A stretch of 50,351 bases of DNA, taken from NCBI GenBank assembly GCA_002339675.1, contig DDKB01000024.1:1-50351 (forward strand), given 5' to 3'. The notes under the pieces are model-generated. The model was not told the DNA's origin, searched no databases, and saw only the letters and a program-made list of their open reading frames with translations. Source of the stretch: Stutzerimonas stutzeri. Lineage in GTDB: Bacteria; Pseudomonadota; Gammaproteobacteria; Pseudomonadales; Pseudomonadaceae. This document shows positions 31,322-41,149 of the stretch, in pieces; position 1 is the stretch's first letter; each line of letters starts with the position of its first letter. A program made the translations under genes and the position numbers.

Positions 31322-32584
31322 CTAGAGGCTTTCGTCGATCTGCTTGTTCTTCCATCCCTCGCCGCCAGGCAGCAGCAGGTTCAGCGTCAGGGCGATGATC
31401 GCGCACAGCGAGATGCCCGACAGGCTGAATTCTCCGTAGCCGAATGCCATGCCGCCAATCCCGAACACCAGTGTGACCGAGACAATGATGAGGTTGCGTG
31501 CCTCGGACAGGTCGACCTGGTGACGGATCAGCGTGCTCAGGCCGACCACGGCGATCGAGCCGAACAGCAGGCAGAGGATGCCGCCCATGACCGGCACCGG
31601 AATGCTCAGCAGGCCTGCACCAAACTTGCCGATAAAGGCCAGCACAATGGCGAACACCGCGGCCCAGGTCATGATCTTGGGGTTGTAGTTCTTGGTCAGC
31701 ATCACCGCGCCGGTCACCTCGGCGTAGGTGGTATTGGGTGGCCCGCCGAACAGGCCGGCCGCGGAGGTGGCCAGGCCGTCACCGAGGAGGGTGCGGTGCA
31801 GGCCTGGGTCCTTGATGAAGTTCCGGCCGGTCACGCCGCCGATGGCCACGACGCCGCCGATGTGCTCGATGGCCGGTGCCAGCGCCACGGGGACCATGAA
31901 CAGGATCGCTCCCCAGTGGAATTCGGGCGCCACGAAGTTCGGTACTGCCAGCCAGGGGGCCGCGATGATCCCGCGGGTGTCCACCACCCCGAACACGAAG
32001 GACAGGCCGTACCCCACCGCGACCCCGGCAAGGATCGGCACCAGCCGGAACAGCCCTTTGCCCAGCACGGCGACCAGCAGGGTGGTCAGCAGCGCCGGCA
32101 TCGAGACCATCATCGCGGTGCCGTAGGGCACCAGCTGCGCACTGCCGTCACCGGCCTTGCCCATCGCCATGTTGACCGCTACCGGCGAGAGCGCGAGGCC
32201 GATGGAGATGATCACCGGAGCGATCACCACCGGTGGCAGCAGTCGATCGATGAATCCCGGGCCTTTGAGGCGAACCGCGAAGCCCAGCACCATGTAGACG
32301 ACGCCAGCCGCGACCACGCCGCCCAGGACCGCCGGCAACCCGAACTCGCCCTTGGCGGCAATGATCGGTGCGATAAAGGCGAAGCTCGATGCGAGGAATA
32401 CCGGGACTTGCCGGCGGGTGACCAGTTGGAACAGGAGGGTGCCGAGGCCGGCGGTGAAGAGCGCGACGTTCGGGTCCATGCCGGTGATCAGCGGCATCAG
32501 GACCAGGGCACCAAAGGCGACGAACAGCATCTGCGCGCCGGCCAGGATCTGGCGCCCGAGCGGTTCTTCCATGGGTTGCGACAT
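31322..32584 (-). CDS. uraA: Uracil permease, NCS2 family
   Basis: 420 aa proton-uracil symporter in the inner membrane with about 14 membrane segments. UraA-type features: ASSFAFIAPI in the early half, PAIEHIGGVVAIGGVTG with the substrate-site Glu, and PNTTYAEVTGAVMLTKNYNPK in the gate half. The start lies 2 bp after the upp stop, so upp-uraA are co-transcribed: uptake plus trapping of uracil as UMP. Distinct from the xanthine-type NCS2 permease at 2901-4247. Confidence 0.95.
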   Translation of the reverse strand: MSQPMEEPLGRQILAGAQMLFVAFGALVLMPLITGMDPNVALFTAGLGTLLFQLVTRRQVPVFLASSFAFIAPIIAAKGEFGLPAVLGGVVAAGVVYMVLGFAVRLKGPGFIDRLLPPVVIAPVIISIGLALSPVAVNMAMGKAGDGSAQLVPYGTAMMVSMPALLTTLLVAVLGKGLFRLVPILAGVAVGYGLSFVFGVVDTRGIIAAPWLAVPNFVAPEFHWGAILFMVPVALAPAIEHIGGVVAIGGVTGRNFIKDPGLHRTLLGDGLATSAAGLFGGPPNTTYAEVTGAVMLTKNYNPKIMTWAAVFAIVLAFIGKFGAGLLSIPVPVMGGILCLLFGSIAVVGLSTLIRHQVDLSEARNLIIVSVTLVFGIGGMAFGYGEFSLSGISLCAIIALTLNLLLPGGEGWKNKQIDESL

Positions 32585-32586
32585 GC

Positions 32587-33225
32587 TCAGATGTCCTTCT
32601 GCTTGGTGCCGAAGATCTTGTCGCCCGCATCGCCCAGCCCCGGCACGATGTAACCGTTTTCGTCCAGGTGATCGTCGATCGAGGCGGTATAGATGATCAC
32701 GTCCGGGTGAGCTTGCTCCACGGCGCGGATGCCTTCCGGTGCCGCGACCAGGACCAGCGCGCGGATTTCCTTGCAGCCGGCCTTTTTCAGCATGTCGATC
32801 GCCGCCACCATGGAACCGCCGGTGGCGAGCATCGGGTCGATGATCATGGCCAGGCGCTGGTCGAGGTCGTCGACCAGTCGCTCCAGGTAGGTGTGCGCCT
32901 GCAGCGTCTCTTCGTTGCGCGCGATACCCACGGCGCTGACCTTGGCGCCCGGGATCAGGCTGAGCACGCCGTCGAGCATGCCAATGCCTGCCCGCAGGAT
33001 CGGCACCACGGTGATCTTCTTGCCGGAGATCTTCTCGACCTGCACCGGGCCGCACCAACCGTCGATGCTGTAGTTTTCCAGCGGCAGGTCGCGGGTGGCT
33101 TCGTAGGTGAGGATCGATCCGACCTCCTGCGCCAGTTCGCGGAAGTTCTTGGTGCTGATATCGGCACGGCGCATCAGTCCAAGCTTGTGGCGAATTAGCG
33201 GGTGGCGGATCTCTCGAATGGTCAT
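32587..33225 (-). CDS. upp: Uracil phosphoribosyltransferase
   Basis: 212 aa. Converts uracil and PRPP to UMP. PRPP-binding loop MIIDPMLATGGSMVAAI (about 128-142), uracil site YIVPGLGDAGDKIFG at the C-terminus, N-terminal HPLIRHKLGLMR. First gene of upp-uraA; divergent from the hpt-type gene at 33403. Confidence 0.97.
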   Translation of the reverse strand: MTIREIRHPLIRHKLGLMRRADISTKNFRELAQEVGSILTYEATRDLPLENYSIDGWCGPVQVEKISGKKITVVPILRAGIGMLDGVLSLIPGAKVSAVGIARNEETLQAHTYLERLVDDLDQRLAMIIDPMLATGGSMVAAIDMLKKAGCKEIRALVLVAAPEGIRAVEQAHPDVIIYTASIDDHLDENGYIVPGLGDAGDKIFGTKQKDI

Positions 33226-33402
33226 GGCTGGCTCCGGCGGACGAATAAACCGGCGTAGATTAATGCATCGGGGTGTTAGCGGCTATTGATGCGTCGGAAG
33301 GGGCTTGCCCTGGTCGGCCGTGCATCGGTATCGTCGCGCCCCTTCCGACGCCGCCGCCTGCCGGGCTGCGCTGAATTCCCCTTCTTTGACTGGAGCATCG
33401 CC

Positions 33403-33960
33403 ATGTCCGCCGATCTCGCCCACGTCCGCCAGATCATGGCCGAAGCCGACTGCCTGTATACCGATGCCGAGGTCGAAACGGCGATCGACGCGGTTGCCGC
33501 ACGCATCAACGCCGAGCTGGCCGACCATAATCCCGTGGTGTTCTGCGTTATGAATGGCGGCCTCATCTTCTCCGGGAAACTGGTCACCAAGCTGAATTTT
33601 CCGCTGGAGCTCTCCTACCTGCACGCCACGCGCTACCGCAACGAAACCAGCGGTGGCGAGCTGTTCTGGAAGGCAAAGCCGGAGATTTCGTTCATGGATC
33701 GCGACGTACTGATCATTGATGACATCCTCGACGAAGGGCATACGCTGGGCGCGATCATCGACTTCTGCCGGCACGCCGGTGCGGCCGCGGTCCACACTGC
33801 GGTACTGGTCGACAAGGATCATCAGCGCAAGGCGCGCCCTGATCTCAAGGCCGACTACGTCGGGCTCAGCTGCGTGGATCGCTATGTGTTCGGCTACGGC
33901 ATGGACTACAAGGGCTACTGGCGCAACGCGCCCGGTATCTACGCCGTCAAGGGCATGTGA
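33403..33960 (+). CDS. hpt: Hypoxanthine-guanine phosphoribosyltransferase
   Basis: 185 aa from the ATG at 33403 (GGAG eight bases upstream). Purine salvage type-I PRTase: PRPP motif DVLIIDDILDEGHTLGA (about 103-118), N-terminal CVMNGGLIFSGKL, and the purine-contact region KADYVGLSCVDRYVFGYGMDYKGY in part. In Pseudomonas it usually faces upp-uraA, as here; the 177-bp divergent gap must hold both promoters. Confidence 0.93.
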   Translation: MSADLAHVRQIMAEADCLYTDAEVETAIDAVAARINAELADHNPVVFCVMNGGLIFSGKLVTKLNFPLELSYLHATRYRNETSGGELFWKAKPEISFMDRDVLIIDDILDEGHTLGAIIDFCRHAGAAAVHTAVLVDKDHQRKARPDLKADYVGLSCVDRYVFGYGMDYKGYWRNAPGIYAVKGM

Positions 33961-34488
33961 CCTCGCGGTTGGCCTGAGCCGCATGGCGCTGAGCGGGTGT
34001 CCACCGGCGTAGTCTCGCTCGGAGTGTCGGCATCCCATACTTCGTTGGGCGCCGCGCTACCGCTCTACCGCCGGTGGCAGCGCCTGTCATCGGGCATCTG
34101 GCTGTTTCGTTTTGCCCCAGCGCTGGCGCATCGGTAACGCCCCGGTATCGCAGGGTGTTGCCACGGGTCTGGCATGCCGCGCTCTGGGCCGCCGGCCCGG
34201 GCATAGCCGGGTCGCACGGCCCCGTCCTCGGCGCGGTTTTCCGAAATTTTCCGCCAACGAAATCGCAACTGCTCTATCCCGGGGCTTGCGCGCGTTACCC
34301 TGGCCGCTACTCTCTGTTCAGTACAGGTCGCCAGGCTGGGTTGTGGCTGTGGCAAGCTCGGTTGCAACCCGCTGAGGTGAAGGCTGTTCATCCTAAAGGA
34401 TTACAAGGCAAATCAAACCTTAGTGCGCTTAACCCCTTGCAGTCGTCTGGTTAGGGTGAGCGTACTTCGAACCAACCAGGAGCGCCTC
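33961..34488. other. Long intergenic region upstream of the DUF1302 gene
   Basis: 528 bp. I see no gene: the short frames present lack ribosome sites and recognisable domains. The last about 150 bp are less GC-rich and should hold the promoter and leader of the DUF1302 gene. No clear -10/-35 pair or regulator palindrome was recognised. Confidence 0.45.
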
Positions 34489-36294
34489 ATGACAAAAACA
34501 ACAAGGCAAGGAATCTTCCAGCCCAAGACTCTGGCTCTCGCCATTGCCCTGGGTTCTGTCGCACCGGCTCACGCTGTCACGTTCAATATCGGAGAGGTTG
34601 AGGGTCAGCTGGATTCGTCCATGTCGATCGGCGCCAGCTGGTCGATGGCCGACCGGGACATGGATCTAGTGGGTATCGCTAACGGCGGCACTGGCTACAC
34701 CCAGACAGGCGACGACGGGCGTTTGAACTTCAAGAAGGGAGAAACATTCTCGAAGATATTCAAGGGTATTCATGACCTTGAGTTGCGCTACGGCGACAGT
34801 GGGGCGTTCATTCGTGGCAAGTACTGGTACGACTTCGAACTAAAGGATGAAGACCGTCTCTTCAAAGATATCAGCGATAGCAACCGGAAGGAGGCCGCTC
34901 AGTCGTCTGGCGCGCAGATTCTCGATGCGTTCCTTTATCACAACTACGACATCAGCGGACTGCCGGGCACGGTGCGCGTCGGCAAGCAGGTGGTCAGCTG
35001 GGGTGAAAGCACTTTCATCGGCAATTCCATCAACTCGATCAACCCGCTGGATGCGGCTGCGTTCCGTCGTCCGGGCGCCGAAATCAAGGAAGGCCTGATT
35101 CCTGTCAACATGCTGTACGTATCCCAGAGCCTGACCGACCAGCTGAGCATGGAGGCCTTCTATCAGCTGGAATGGGACCAGACGATTGTCGATAACTGCG
35201 GCACGTTCTTCGGTTCGGATGTGGTGCAAGACGGTTGCGACAACAACTATAACGTCGGCAGCCCGGCAATTCGGCCGCTTCAACCTGTCGCTGCTGCTTT
35301 CGGACAGGGGTTTGCGGTTACTTCCGAAGGTGTCGTAATGCCCCGTGGCGGGGACCGCGACGCGCGTGACTCCGGGCAGTTCGGTCTAGCCCTGCGCTGG
35401 CTTGGCGACGCGACGGAATATGGCGCCTACTTCATGAACTACCATAGCCGGACGCCTATCGTCAGCACTCAATCAGCCGGTCTTGGGACGGCGGCTGCGC
35501 TGCCGCGCATCATCGCTACTGCCAACGGACTTGCACCAGGTTCCGGAGGCGGGCTGGCCCAGAGCGTTATGCTCGGCAGGGGGCAATATTACCTCGAGTA
35601 TCCGGAAGACATCAGGCTGTACGGTCTAAGTTTCTCCACTACGCTGCCTACCGGCACGGCATGGTCGGGTGAGATCAGCTATCGTCCCAACGCTCCAGTT
35701 CAGATCAATACAACTGACGTTACCCGTGCCGTGCTCAATCCGATCGCACCAGGCACTTCTCCTGTTGCCAGTCGGTTCGGAGCAGAAAACCGGGGTTACA
35801 ACCGCAAGGAAATCACTCAGGTCCAGACCACGTTCACCCACTTCTTCGATCAGGTACTGGGTGCCGGTCGTGTCACGGTGGTTGGTGAGATTGGCTACGC
35901 GCACGTCGGTGCACTCGAGAGCACCAGCGAGCTTCGCTATGGCCGCGACTCCATCTACGGAACACCCGATGACGTGGCTCAGCTCGCGGCATACGGCAAC
36001 GACGGCTTCGTCACTGCCAACTCCTGGGGTTATCGCGTGCGGGCCCTGGCCGATTACAGCAACGTGTTTGCCGGCGTCAACCTGACTCCGAACGTATCCT
36101 TCTCCCACGACGTCGATGGCTACGGCCCGAACGGTCTGTTCAACGAAGGCTCGAAAGCTGTGAGCGTCGGCGTCGATGCGGTTTACCAGAACAGCTATAC
36201 CGCGAGCCTCTCGTACACCGACTTCTTCGGCGGCGACTACAACACCCAGGTGGATCGCGACTTCCTGGCGCTGAGCGTGGGTGTCAATTTCTAA
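34489..36294 (+). CDS. DUF1302 outer-membrane family protein
   Basis: 601 aa, start at 34489 with AGGAG upstream. N-terminal signal peptide (LALAIALGSVAPAHA before VTFNIGEVEG), then a long barrel-like region with alternating aromatic strands (LELRYGDSGAFIRGKYWYDFEL; GTVRVGKQVVSWGES, the hallmark of DUF1302) and a terminal SVGVNF ending in Phe. Members pair with DUF1329 lipoprotein-like proteins in clusters for uptake or export of hydrophobic compounds such as sterols, esters or terpenes; the substrate is unknown here. 111 bp before the DUF1329 gene. Confidence 0.88.
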   Translation: MTKTTRQGIFQPKTLALAIALGSVAPAHAVTFNIGEVEGQLDSSMSIGASWSMADRDMDLVGIANGGTGYTQTGDDGRLNFKKGETFSKIFKGIHDLELRYGDSGAFIRGKYWYDFELKDEDRLFKDISDSNRKEAAQSSGAQILDAFLYHNYDISGLPGTVRVGKQVVSWGESTFIGNSINSINPLDAAAFRRPGAEIKEGLIPVNMLYVSQSLTDQLSMEAFYQLEWDQTIVDNCGTFFGSDVVQDGCDNNYNVGSPAIRPLQPVAAAFGQGFAVTSEGVVMPRGGDRDARDSGQFGLALRWLGDATEYGAYFMNYHSRTPIVSTQSAGLGTAAALPRIIATANGLAPGSGGGLAQSVMLGRGQYYLEYPEDIRLYGLSFSTTLPTGTAWSGEISYRPNAPVQINTTDVTRAVLNPIAPGTSPVASRFGAENRGYNRKEITQVQTTFTHFFDQVLGAGRVTVVGEIGYAHVGALESTSELRYGRDSIYGTPDDVAQLAAYGNDGFVTANSWGYRVRALADYSNVFAGVNLTPNVSFSHDVDGYGPNGLFNEGSKAVSVGVDAVYQNSYTASLSYTDFFGGDYNTQVDRDFLALSVGVNF

Positions 36295-36321
36295 AGAGGA
36301 GATAGCTTCACCTGATCCCGG

Positions 36322-36346
36322 GCGAAGGCCGGTTGCTGGCCTTCGC
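36322..36346 (+). other. Hairpin between the DUF1302 and DUF1329 genes
   Basis: GCGAAGGCC, 7-base loop, GGCCTTCGC: a perfect 9-bp stem without T-run. It could set the relative mRNA levels of the two genes (stability element or weak attenuator). Confidence 0.45.
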
Positions 36347-36405
36347 TGCGTGACACCGCTATGTAGGCCTCTGGCCAAAACAAGATCAAGAGGAACTGGA
36401 AGCGT

Positions 36406-37767
36406 ATGAAAACAACAAGAAAACTGTTCAGTGTCTTGGCCCTGTCGCTGCTGGCAAGCAGCGTGCTGGCCGCCGTATCGCCGGAAGAAGCGGCCAAGCT
36501 CGGCAATTCGTTGACCCCGCTGGGTGCCGAGAAGGCAGGCAATGCAGATGGCACCATCCCTGCCTGGACCGGCGGGCTACCGACCGATGCCGCCCCGTTG
36601 AAGGATGGTCACCTGACCAACCCCTACAAGAGCGAACAGCCCAAGTTCGTGATCACGGCGCAGAATGCCGACCAGTACAAGGACAAGTTGACCGAAGGCC
36701 AGCTAGCGATGTTCAAGCGCTATCCGGACACCTACAAGGTCCGCGTGTTCGAGACGCACCGCAGCGCTGCACTTCCTGACCGCATCTACGAAGCGGCGAA
36801 AAAGAGCGCGCTCAACGCCGAGCTTGTCGGCGGCGGTAACGGCATCGACAATTTTGCCGACAGCCGCTACTACGCGTTCCCGATCCCAAAGAACGGCTTG
36901 GAAGTGGTTTGGAACCACATCACGCGCTATCGCGGTGGCAACGTCCGACGCAATATCGTGCAGGCCACGCCGCAGACAAATGGCAGCTACACCCTGGTGC
37001 ATTTCGAGGATGAGGTGGCCTTTCCAAGCGACATGACCGACCTCGAGCCGGATCGCGCAAAGAACGCGTTGCTGTTCTTCAAGCAGCGCGTTACCGCGCC
37101 TTCGCGCCTGGCCGGCAACGTGCTGCTGGTTCATGACTCGCTCGATCAGGTCAAGGAGCCCCGTCAGGCCTGGATCTATAACGCCGGCCAGCGTCGGGTC
37201 CGCCGTGCGCCGCAGGTCGCCTATGACGGTCCGGGTACCGCTGCCGACGGCATGCGGACCACGGACAACTTCGACATGTTCAGCGGCGCTCCGGATCGGT
37301 ACGACTGGAAGCTGGTGGGCAAGAAGGAGCTGTACATCCCGTACAACAGCTTCGACATCGCTTCGAGCGACGTGAAGTACAGCGACATCCTCAAAGCGGG
37401 CCATGTCAATCAGGACCTGGCGCGTTACGAGCTGCACCGGGTTTGGGAAATCGAAGCCAACCTCAAGGACGGCGAGCGGAACATCTATGCCAAGCGCCGC
37501 TTCTATGTTGACGAGGACACCTGGACCATCGTCGAGTCGGAGCTGTATGACGGTCGCGGTCAACTGTGGCGTGTCGGCGAGGCCCATATGCTTCAGTACT
37601 ACCAGCACAAAGTGCCGGCCTACGCGTTCGAAGCACTCTATGACGTTATCTCCGGTCGCTACATTGCCATTGGCCTGAGTAATGAAGAGCCTCCTCACGA
37701 GTTTGGTTACAAGGCGTCGGCGCGCGACTTCACGCCCGCTGCGCTGCGTAATGCGGGGGTTCGCTGA
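36406..37767 (+). CDS. DUF1329 envelope protein
   Basis: 453 aa. Signal peptide KLFSVLALSLLASSVLA before AVSPEEAAKLG. The mature part has the DUF1329 start LGNSLTPLGAEKAGNADGTIPAW and the later YNAGQRRVRRAP and YDWKLVGKKELYIPYNSFD segments that make up a LolA/LolB-like fold. The family is almost always next to DUF1302 and is thought to act with it at the outer membrane. A strong terminator follows at 37794. Confidence 0.88.
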   Translation: MKTTRKLFSVLALSLLASSVLAAVSPEEAAKLGNSLTPLGAEKAGNADGTIPAWTGGLPTDAAPLKDGHLTNPYKSEQPKFVITAQNADQYKDKLTEGQLAMFKRYPDTYKVRVFETHRSAALPDRIYEAAKKSALNAELVGGGNGIDNFADSRYYAFPIPKNGLEVVWNHITRYRGGNVRRNIVQATPQTNGSYTLVHFEDEVAFPSDMTDLEPDRAKNALLFFKQRVTAPSRLAGNVLLVHDSLDQVKEPRQAWIYNAGQRRVRRAPQVAYDGPGTAADGMRTTDNFDMFSGAPDRYDWKLVGKKELYIPYNSFDIASSDVKYSDILKAGHVNQDLARYELHRVWEIEANLKDGERNIYAKRRFYVDEDTWTIVESELYDGRGQLWRVGEAHMLQYYQHKVPAYAFEALYDVISGRYIAIGLSNEEPPHEFGYKASARDFTPAALRNAGVR

Positions 37768-37793
37768 TCGCTTAGCATCCAGTCGATGAATAA

Positions 37794-37819
37794 GGCGGCC
37801 CTCGGGCCGCCTTTTTTTT
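37794..37819 (+). terminator. Terminator of the DUF1302-DUF1329 operon
   Basis: GGCGGCC, CTCG tetraloop, GGCCGCC, then eight T; 26 bp after the DUF1329 stop. Confidence 0.92.
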
Positions 37820-38024
37820 GTTCGCGTCTCGCGGGATGATACTTTTTGGCCATTAGCCGAGCGGCTGTCTGGCGGGAAGTGGGCGGTAAGTCGACAAACC
37901 TCGCGTAATGAGGCAGGTTGTCCACGCCATAGGCCACCCGGTGCAGCCTGGTTCGCGGCTTCAACGACCGCTGCGGCCCTTCGCGTCAATTCAATGGACT
38001 GATTCGAACAAGAGAAACCTCGCC

Positions 38025-40646
38025 ATGTCCGTACGCTTCAACCCGAGTGCACTGAGCACGGATGCCGCCGCACAGGTTCAGGTCGCAACGATTCCGCGTC
38101 TCCCGCCCCTGCATGTCCCTCGTCCGCGGCTGGTCGAGGCGATGCTGGCGGCGCGGTGCCGTCTGCGTCTGATCTGCGCGCCGGCCGGTTTCGGAAAAAG
38201 CGTGTTAATGAACGAGTGCGCCCGTCGGGTACCGGCCGATACCCATCTGGTCTGGCTCGATCTGGGAGGCCGGCCATTTTCGGCCGAGGTGCTGCTGTCT
38301 CGGCTTAGGCGTCTGCTCAACGGCACGCGTAGCGCGACGGGCGATGTCCAGCAGGATCTCATCGACCTGCTGGACGATTTCCCCAGGCCGCTCTGGATCA
38401 TGCTGGACGATTTTCCGCGCGAGGCCGACGCAGCGTTCGACGCGTGTCTGGATCTGCTGCTCGAGCGAGGCCCCGAAGCCGTCAGCTGGTGGGTTACCAG
38501 CCGCCGGCAACCGGCCTGGAAATTGCCCCGTTTGCTGCTGCAGGGTGATCTGCTCGAAGTCGAGGCTGAGGCCCTGGCGCTGGATTCTGCCGAGCTTCGT
38601 CAGTTGCTCAAGGCCCATCGCCTGGATCTCGTCGAGGACACCTTCAAGCAGTTGATGACGGGCAGCGAAGGGTGGCTGGCCGGCGTCAGCCTGTTGTTAC
38701 TCAATGCCGACGAACAGGCTGTGCGTGAACGGCTCGTCGCCGGCACACCGCTGTTGAGGGATTACGTGCAGCGCGAGGTGCTGGACGGCCAGCCCGACGA
38801 GATCCGCCGGGCGCTGTTTGCGCTGGCACGGATGCCCCGCTTCTCGGCGCCTTTGTGCGAGCACGTGCTGGACGGCGTTGGCAGCCATATTCTCGACGTG
38901 CTCAAGACCTATCAGCTTTTCGTCCGGCAGATCGACAACTGCGGCGAGTGGTTCCGCCTCTGGCAACCGATGATGCTTATCCTGCAGCGCATGCCCGATG
39001 CGGTCTCGCCCATCCAGACGCATCTGCGCGCCTGTCAGTGGTTCGCCAATCGCGGCGAAATGCGCGAGGCGGTGGAACACGCCTTATGGGCGGGTCAGCC
39101 GGAGGTCGCCGCGAATTTCCTGCAGCGCTACGGGCAGGAGCAGTTGCTCATCGGCGACAACGTCTCGCATTTCATGAAATGGCGCAGCGAACTGCCGCAG
39201 GACCTGTTCAACAGCACCACCCGGTTGATCGTGCTGCATGGCTGGGCCCTGATCATATCTGCCCGGCTGGACGAGGTGGACGACTGTCTGGCTGACCTGG
39301 CCAAGTTCTTCCCGCAGCCCGATGCACGCCGTCAGGCGCAGCTGTTGGCTCAGTGGCAAGCGTTACGCGGGTTTCTGGCGCGGCTGCGCGGGGAGCCGGA
39401 GGCGCGCCATTACTGTCTGCAGGCGCTGGAAGTGCTGTCCGATCACGCCTGGGCGCAGCGGGTGCTCTGTTATCAGGCCCTGTCGCAGCAAGCCATGGCT
39501 GAAAGCCAACTGGAGCTGGCGCAGCAGTACAACAGCGAGGGCATGAAGCTGGCTCGGCTCAAGGGCAGCGTGCTCTACGAAGCGATGCTCAATGTCGACC
39601 GGATCCAGTTGCTCGAACTCACCGGCGAATTCGAGCGCGCGGTGGGCGTGCTGGAGGAGTCGCTGCTGGTGCTGCGCGACAGCGTCAGGCGCAGCCCGAT
39701 CATCGGTCGGCTCAAGTTGTTGCAAGGCCATCTGTTGGCCTACCAAGGTCTCGACGAGCAGGCCCGTGAGGCCTACCAGCAGGGGCGCCTGGAGACGGAA
39801 ACCTGCGGCGACTCCTACGTCTTTTTTGGTTATGCCGGGCTCGCGGAAGTCGCTGCTCGCAACCAAGAATTTCCCGCAGCCTATCATTGGCTGCGCGAGG
39901 CCGAACGCCTGACGCAGTGGCGTCATGTACCGGAAGCACGGTTTCGCGGGATCTTGCCGCTGATTACCGGGCTGACCTGGTTGCATCAGGGGCAGCTGAA
40001 GAAGGCCCGGTCGGTGTTTGTCCAGGTGCTCGAATTGTACAAGGGGCATAGCTACCTGGCGCCGTCCGGCTTTTACGAGCTGCTTGCGCGCGTGCAGCGC
40101 TACCTGGCGGTGATCGATATGCTCTTCGGACGTTGTGCCCTGGCCATCGAGACGCTTCGCGAGCTGATCGAGCAGAACCTTCGTTCGCAGCGCCTGGGCC
40201 TGGCGTGTGAGTGCCGTTTTACCCTGGCCGAGGCGCTGCAGCTCGACGGTCGGCATGAAGAAGCGGAGCTGGAGCTGCGTAAGGCACTAGCGGAGGCTGC
40301 GCGCCAACACTTGGTCAAACCGTTGTACGAGCTGCAGCACCGCCAGCCGCAATGGCTGGCCAGGATGCTACCTGCAGGCAGGGGCGAGGGCTTGCGTGAT
40401 CGCTTGCTGCAGTTCGAGCGTGAGCCGGACGAACTTCTAGGCACGGGAGAAGAAGTCATCCTGAGCAATCGTGAGCTGACCGTGCTACGGCTGATCGCCC
40501 AGGGCTGTTCCAATCAGGAGATTGCCGAACAGCTGTTCATTTCATTGCACACGGTCAAGACCCATGCGCGCCGGATCAACACCAAGCTGGGGGTGGCCAG
40601 GCGTACCCAGGCAGTCGCCCGGGCCAAGGCCCTGGCCTGGCTGTAG
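38025..40646 (+). CDS. Large ATP-dependent LuxR-family regulator (MalT/LAL type)
   Basis: 873 aa from the ATG at 38025; the preceding in-frame 39 codons are unlikely. N-terminal STAND ATPase: Walker A CAPAGFGKSVLM (about 53), Walker B LWIMLDDF (about 126). Central TPR-like helices (about 330-780) for inducer binding, C-terminal LuxR HTH (LSNRELTVLRLIAQGCSNQEIAEQL, about 812-836). Such regulators activate genes after inducer- and ATP-dependent oligomerisation. It lies 258 bp after the DUF1329 gene on the same strand and beyond a terminator, so it has its own promoter; control of the DUF1302/DUF1329 pair is the natural guess. Confidence 0.92.
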   Translation: MSVRFNPSALSTDAAAQVQVATIPRLPPLHVPRPRLVEAMLAARCRLRLICAPAGFGKSVLMNECARRVPADTHLVWLDLGGRPFSAEVLLSRLRRLLNGTRSATGDVQQDLIDLLDDFPRPLWIMLDDFPREADAAFDACLDLLLERGPEAVSWWVTSRRQPAWKLPRLLLQGDLLEVEAEALALDSAELRQLLKAHRLDLVEDTFKQLMTGSEGWLAGVSLLLLNADEQAVRERLVAGTPLLRDYVQREVLDGQPDEIRRALFALARMPRFSAPLCEHVLDGVGSHILDVLKTYQLFVRQIDNCGEWFRLWQPMMLILQRMPDAVSPIQTHLRACQWFANRGEMREAVEHALWAGQPEVAANFLQRYGQEQLLIGDNVSHFMKWRSELPQDLFNSTTRLIVLHGWALIISARLDEVDDCLADLAKFFPQPDARRQAQLLAQWQALRGFLARLRGEPEARHYCLQALEVLSDHAWAQRVLCYQALSQQAMAESQLELAQQYNSEGMKLARLKGSVLYEAMLNVDRIQLLELTGEFERAVGVLEESLLVLRDSVRRSPIIGRLKLLQGHLLAYQGLDEQAREAYQQGRLETETCGDSYVFFGYAGLAEVAARNQEFPAAYHWLREAERLTQWRHVPEARFRGILPLITGLTWLHQGQLKKARSVFVQVLELYKGHSYLAPSGFYELLARVQRYLAVIDMLFGRCALAIETLRELIEQNLRSQRLGLACECRFTLAEALQLDGRHEEAELELRKALAEAARQHLVKPLYELQHRQPQWLARMLPAGRGEGLRDRLLQFEREPDELLGTGEEVILSNRELTVLRLIAQGCSNQEIAEQLFISLHTVKTHARRINTKLGVARRTQAVARAKALAWL

Positions 40647-40762
40647 CGGTGCGACAGGCGCCGCCAGGCGTCAGCGGGTGGTGCCGTCGGGAGGTGTGTC
40701 GTTTTTGGTTTTGTTATGAGGACAGGTGGTGCAGCCAGCCTGCAGGCATCAGGCGGTGAGGT

Positions 40763-41032
40763 TCATCGCGCGGCGGAAAGCGGGTATTTCGTCAGCCGGT
40801 AGGTGTTGGCAGAGTCGCCCTGTTCGATGGCGAGGCTGAACTGCAGACTGGTGATCAAGCGCTCCAGTTGTTGCTGATCACGCCACTGGCTGGCGCTGAT
40901 GAACCGCTTGACCGCCACGCCCGTGCGTCCGGTCAGGGTCAACAGGATGCTGCCGTCCGGCTTCTCGATGCTGAAATTGACGTTGTAGTCTGGCTGAAAC
41001 ACATCGCTGATCTTCTTGAATGGACTGTCCAT
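40763..41032 (-). CDS. Small DUF3509-like protein
   Basis: 89 aa from the ATG at 41032 (AGG eight bases upstream; an ATG nine codons earlier has no ribosome site). Pattern SPFKKISDVFQPDYNVNFSI then GSILLTLTGRTGVAVKR resembles the DUF3509 family of small Pseudomonas proteins. No signal peptide. Function unknown. Same strand as yebG, 117 bp after it. Confidence 0.7.
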   Translation of the reverse strand: MDSPFKKISDVFQPDYNVNFSIEKPDGSILLTLTGRTGVAVKRFISASQWRDQQQLERLITSLQFSLAIEQGDSANTYRLTKYPLSAAR

Positions 41033-41149
41033 GCCGGTTACCTGAGTGAGTGACTGCATCCAATGGACAGAACAGAGATTGACAAGTTTCGCCGCGCCGA
41101 CGCATGCCCTGCGGCAAAACGAAGCACCGCTGGAAACGTCAGCGGAGGG

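Noticed and set aside
31271..32653. Long plus-strand frame opposite uraA (460 codons)
   Set aside because: Its translation is rich in Gln, His, Asp and Arg with no hydrophobic core, the mirror of a membrane-protein gene; uraA on the minus strand is clear.
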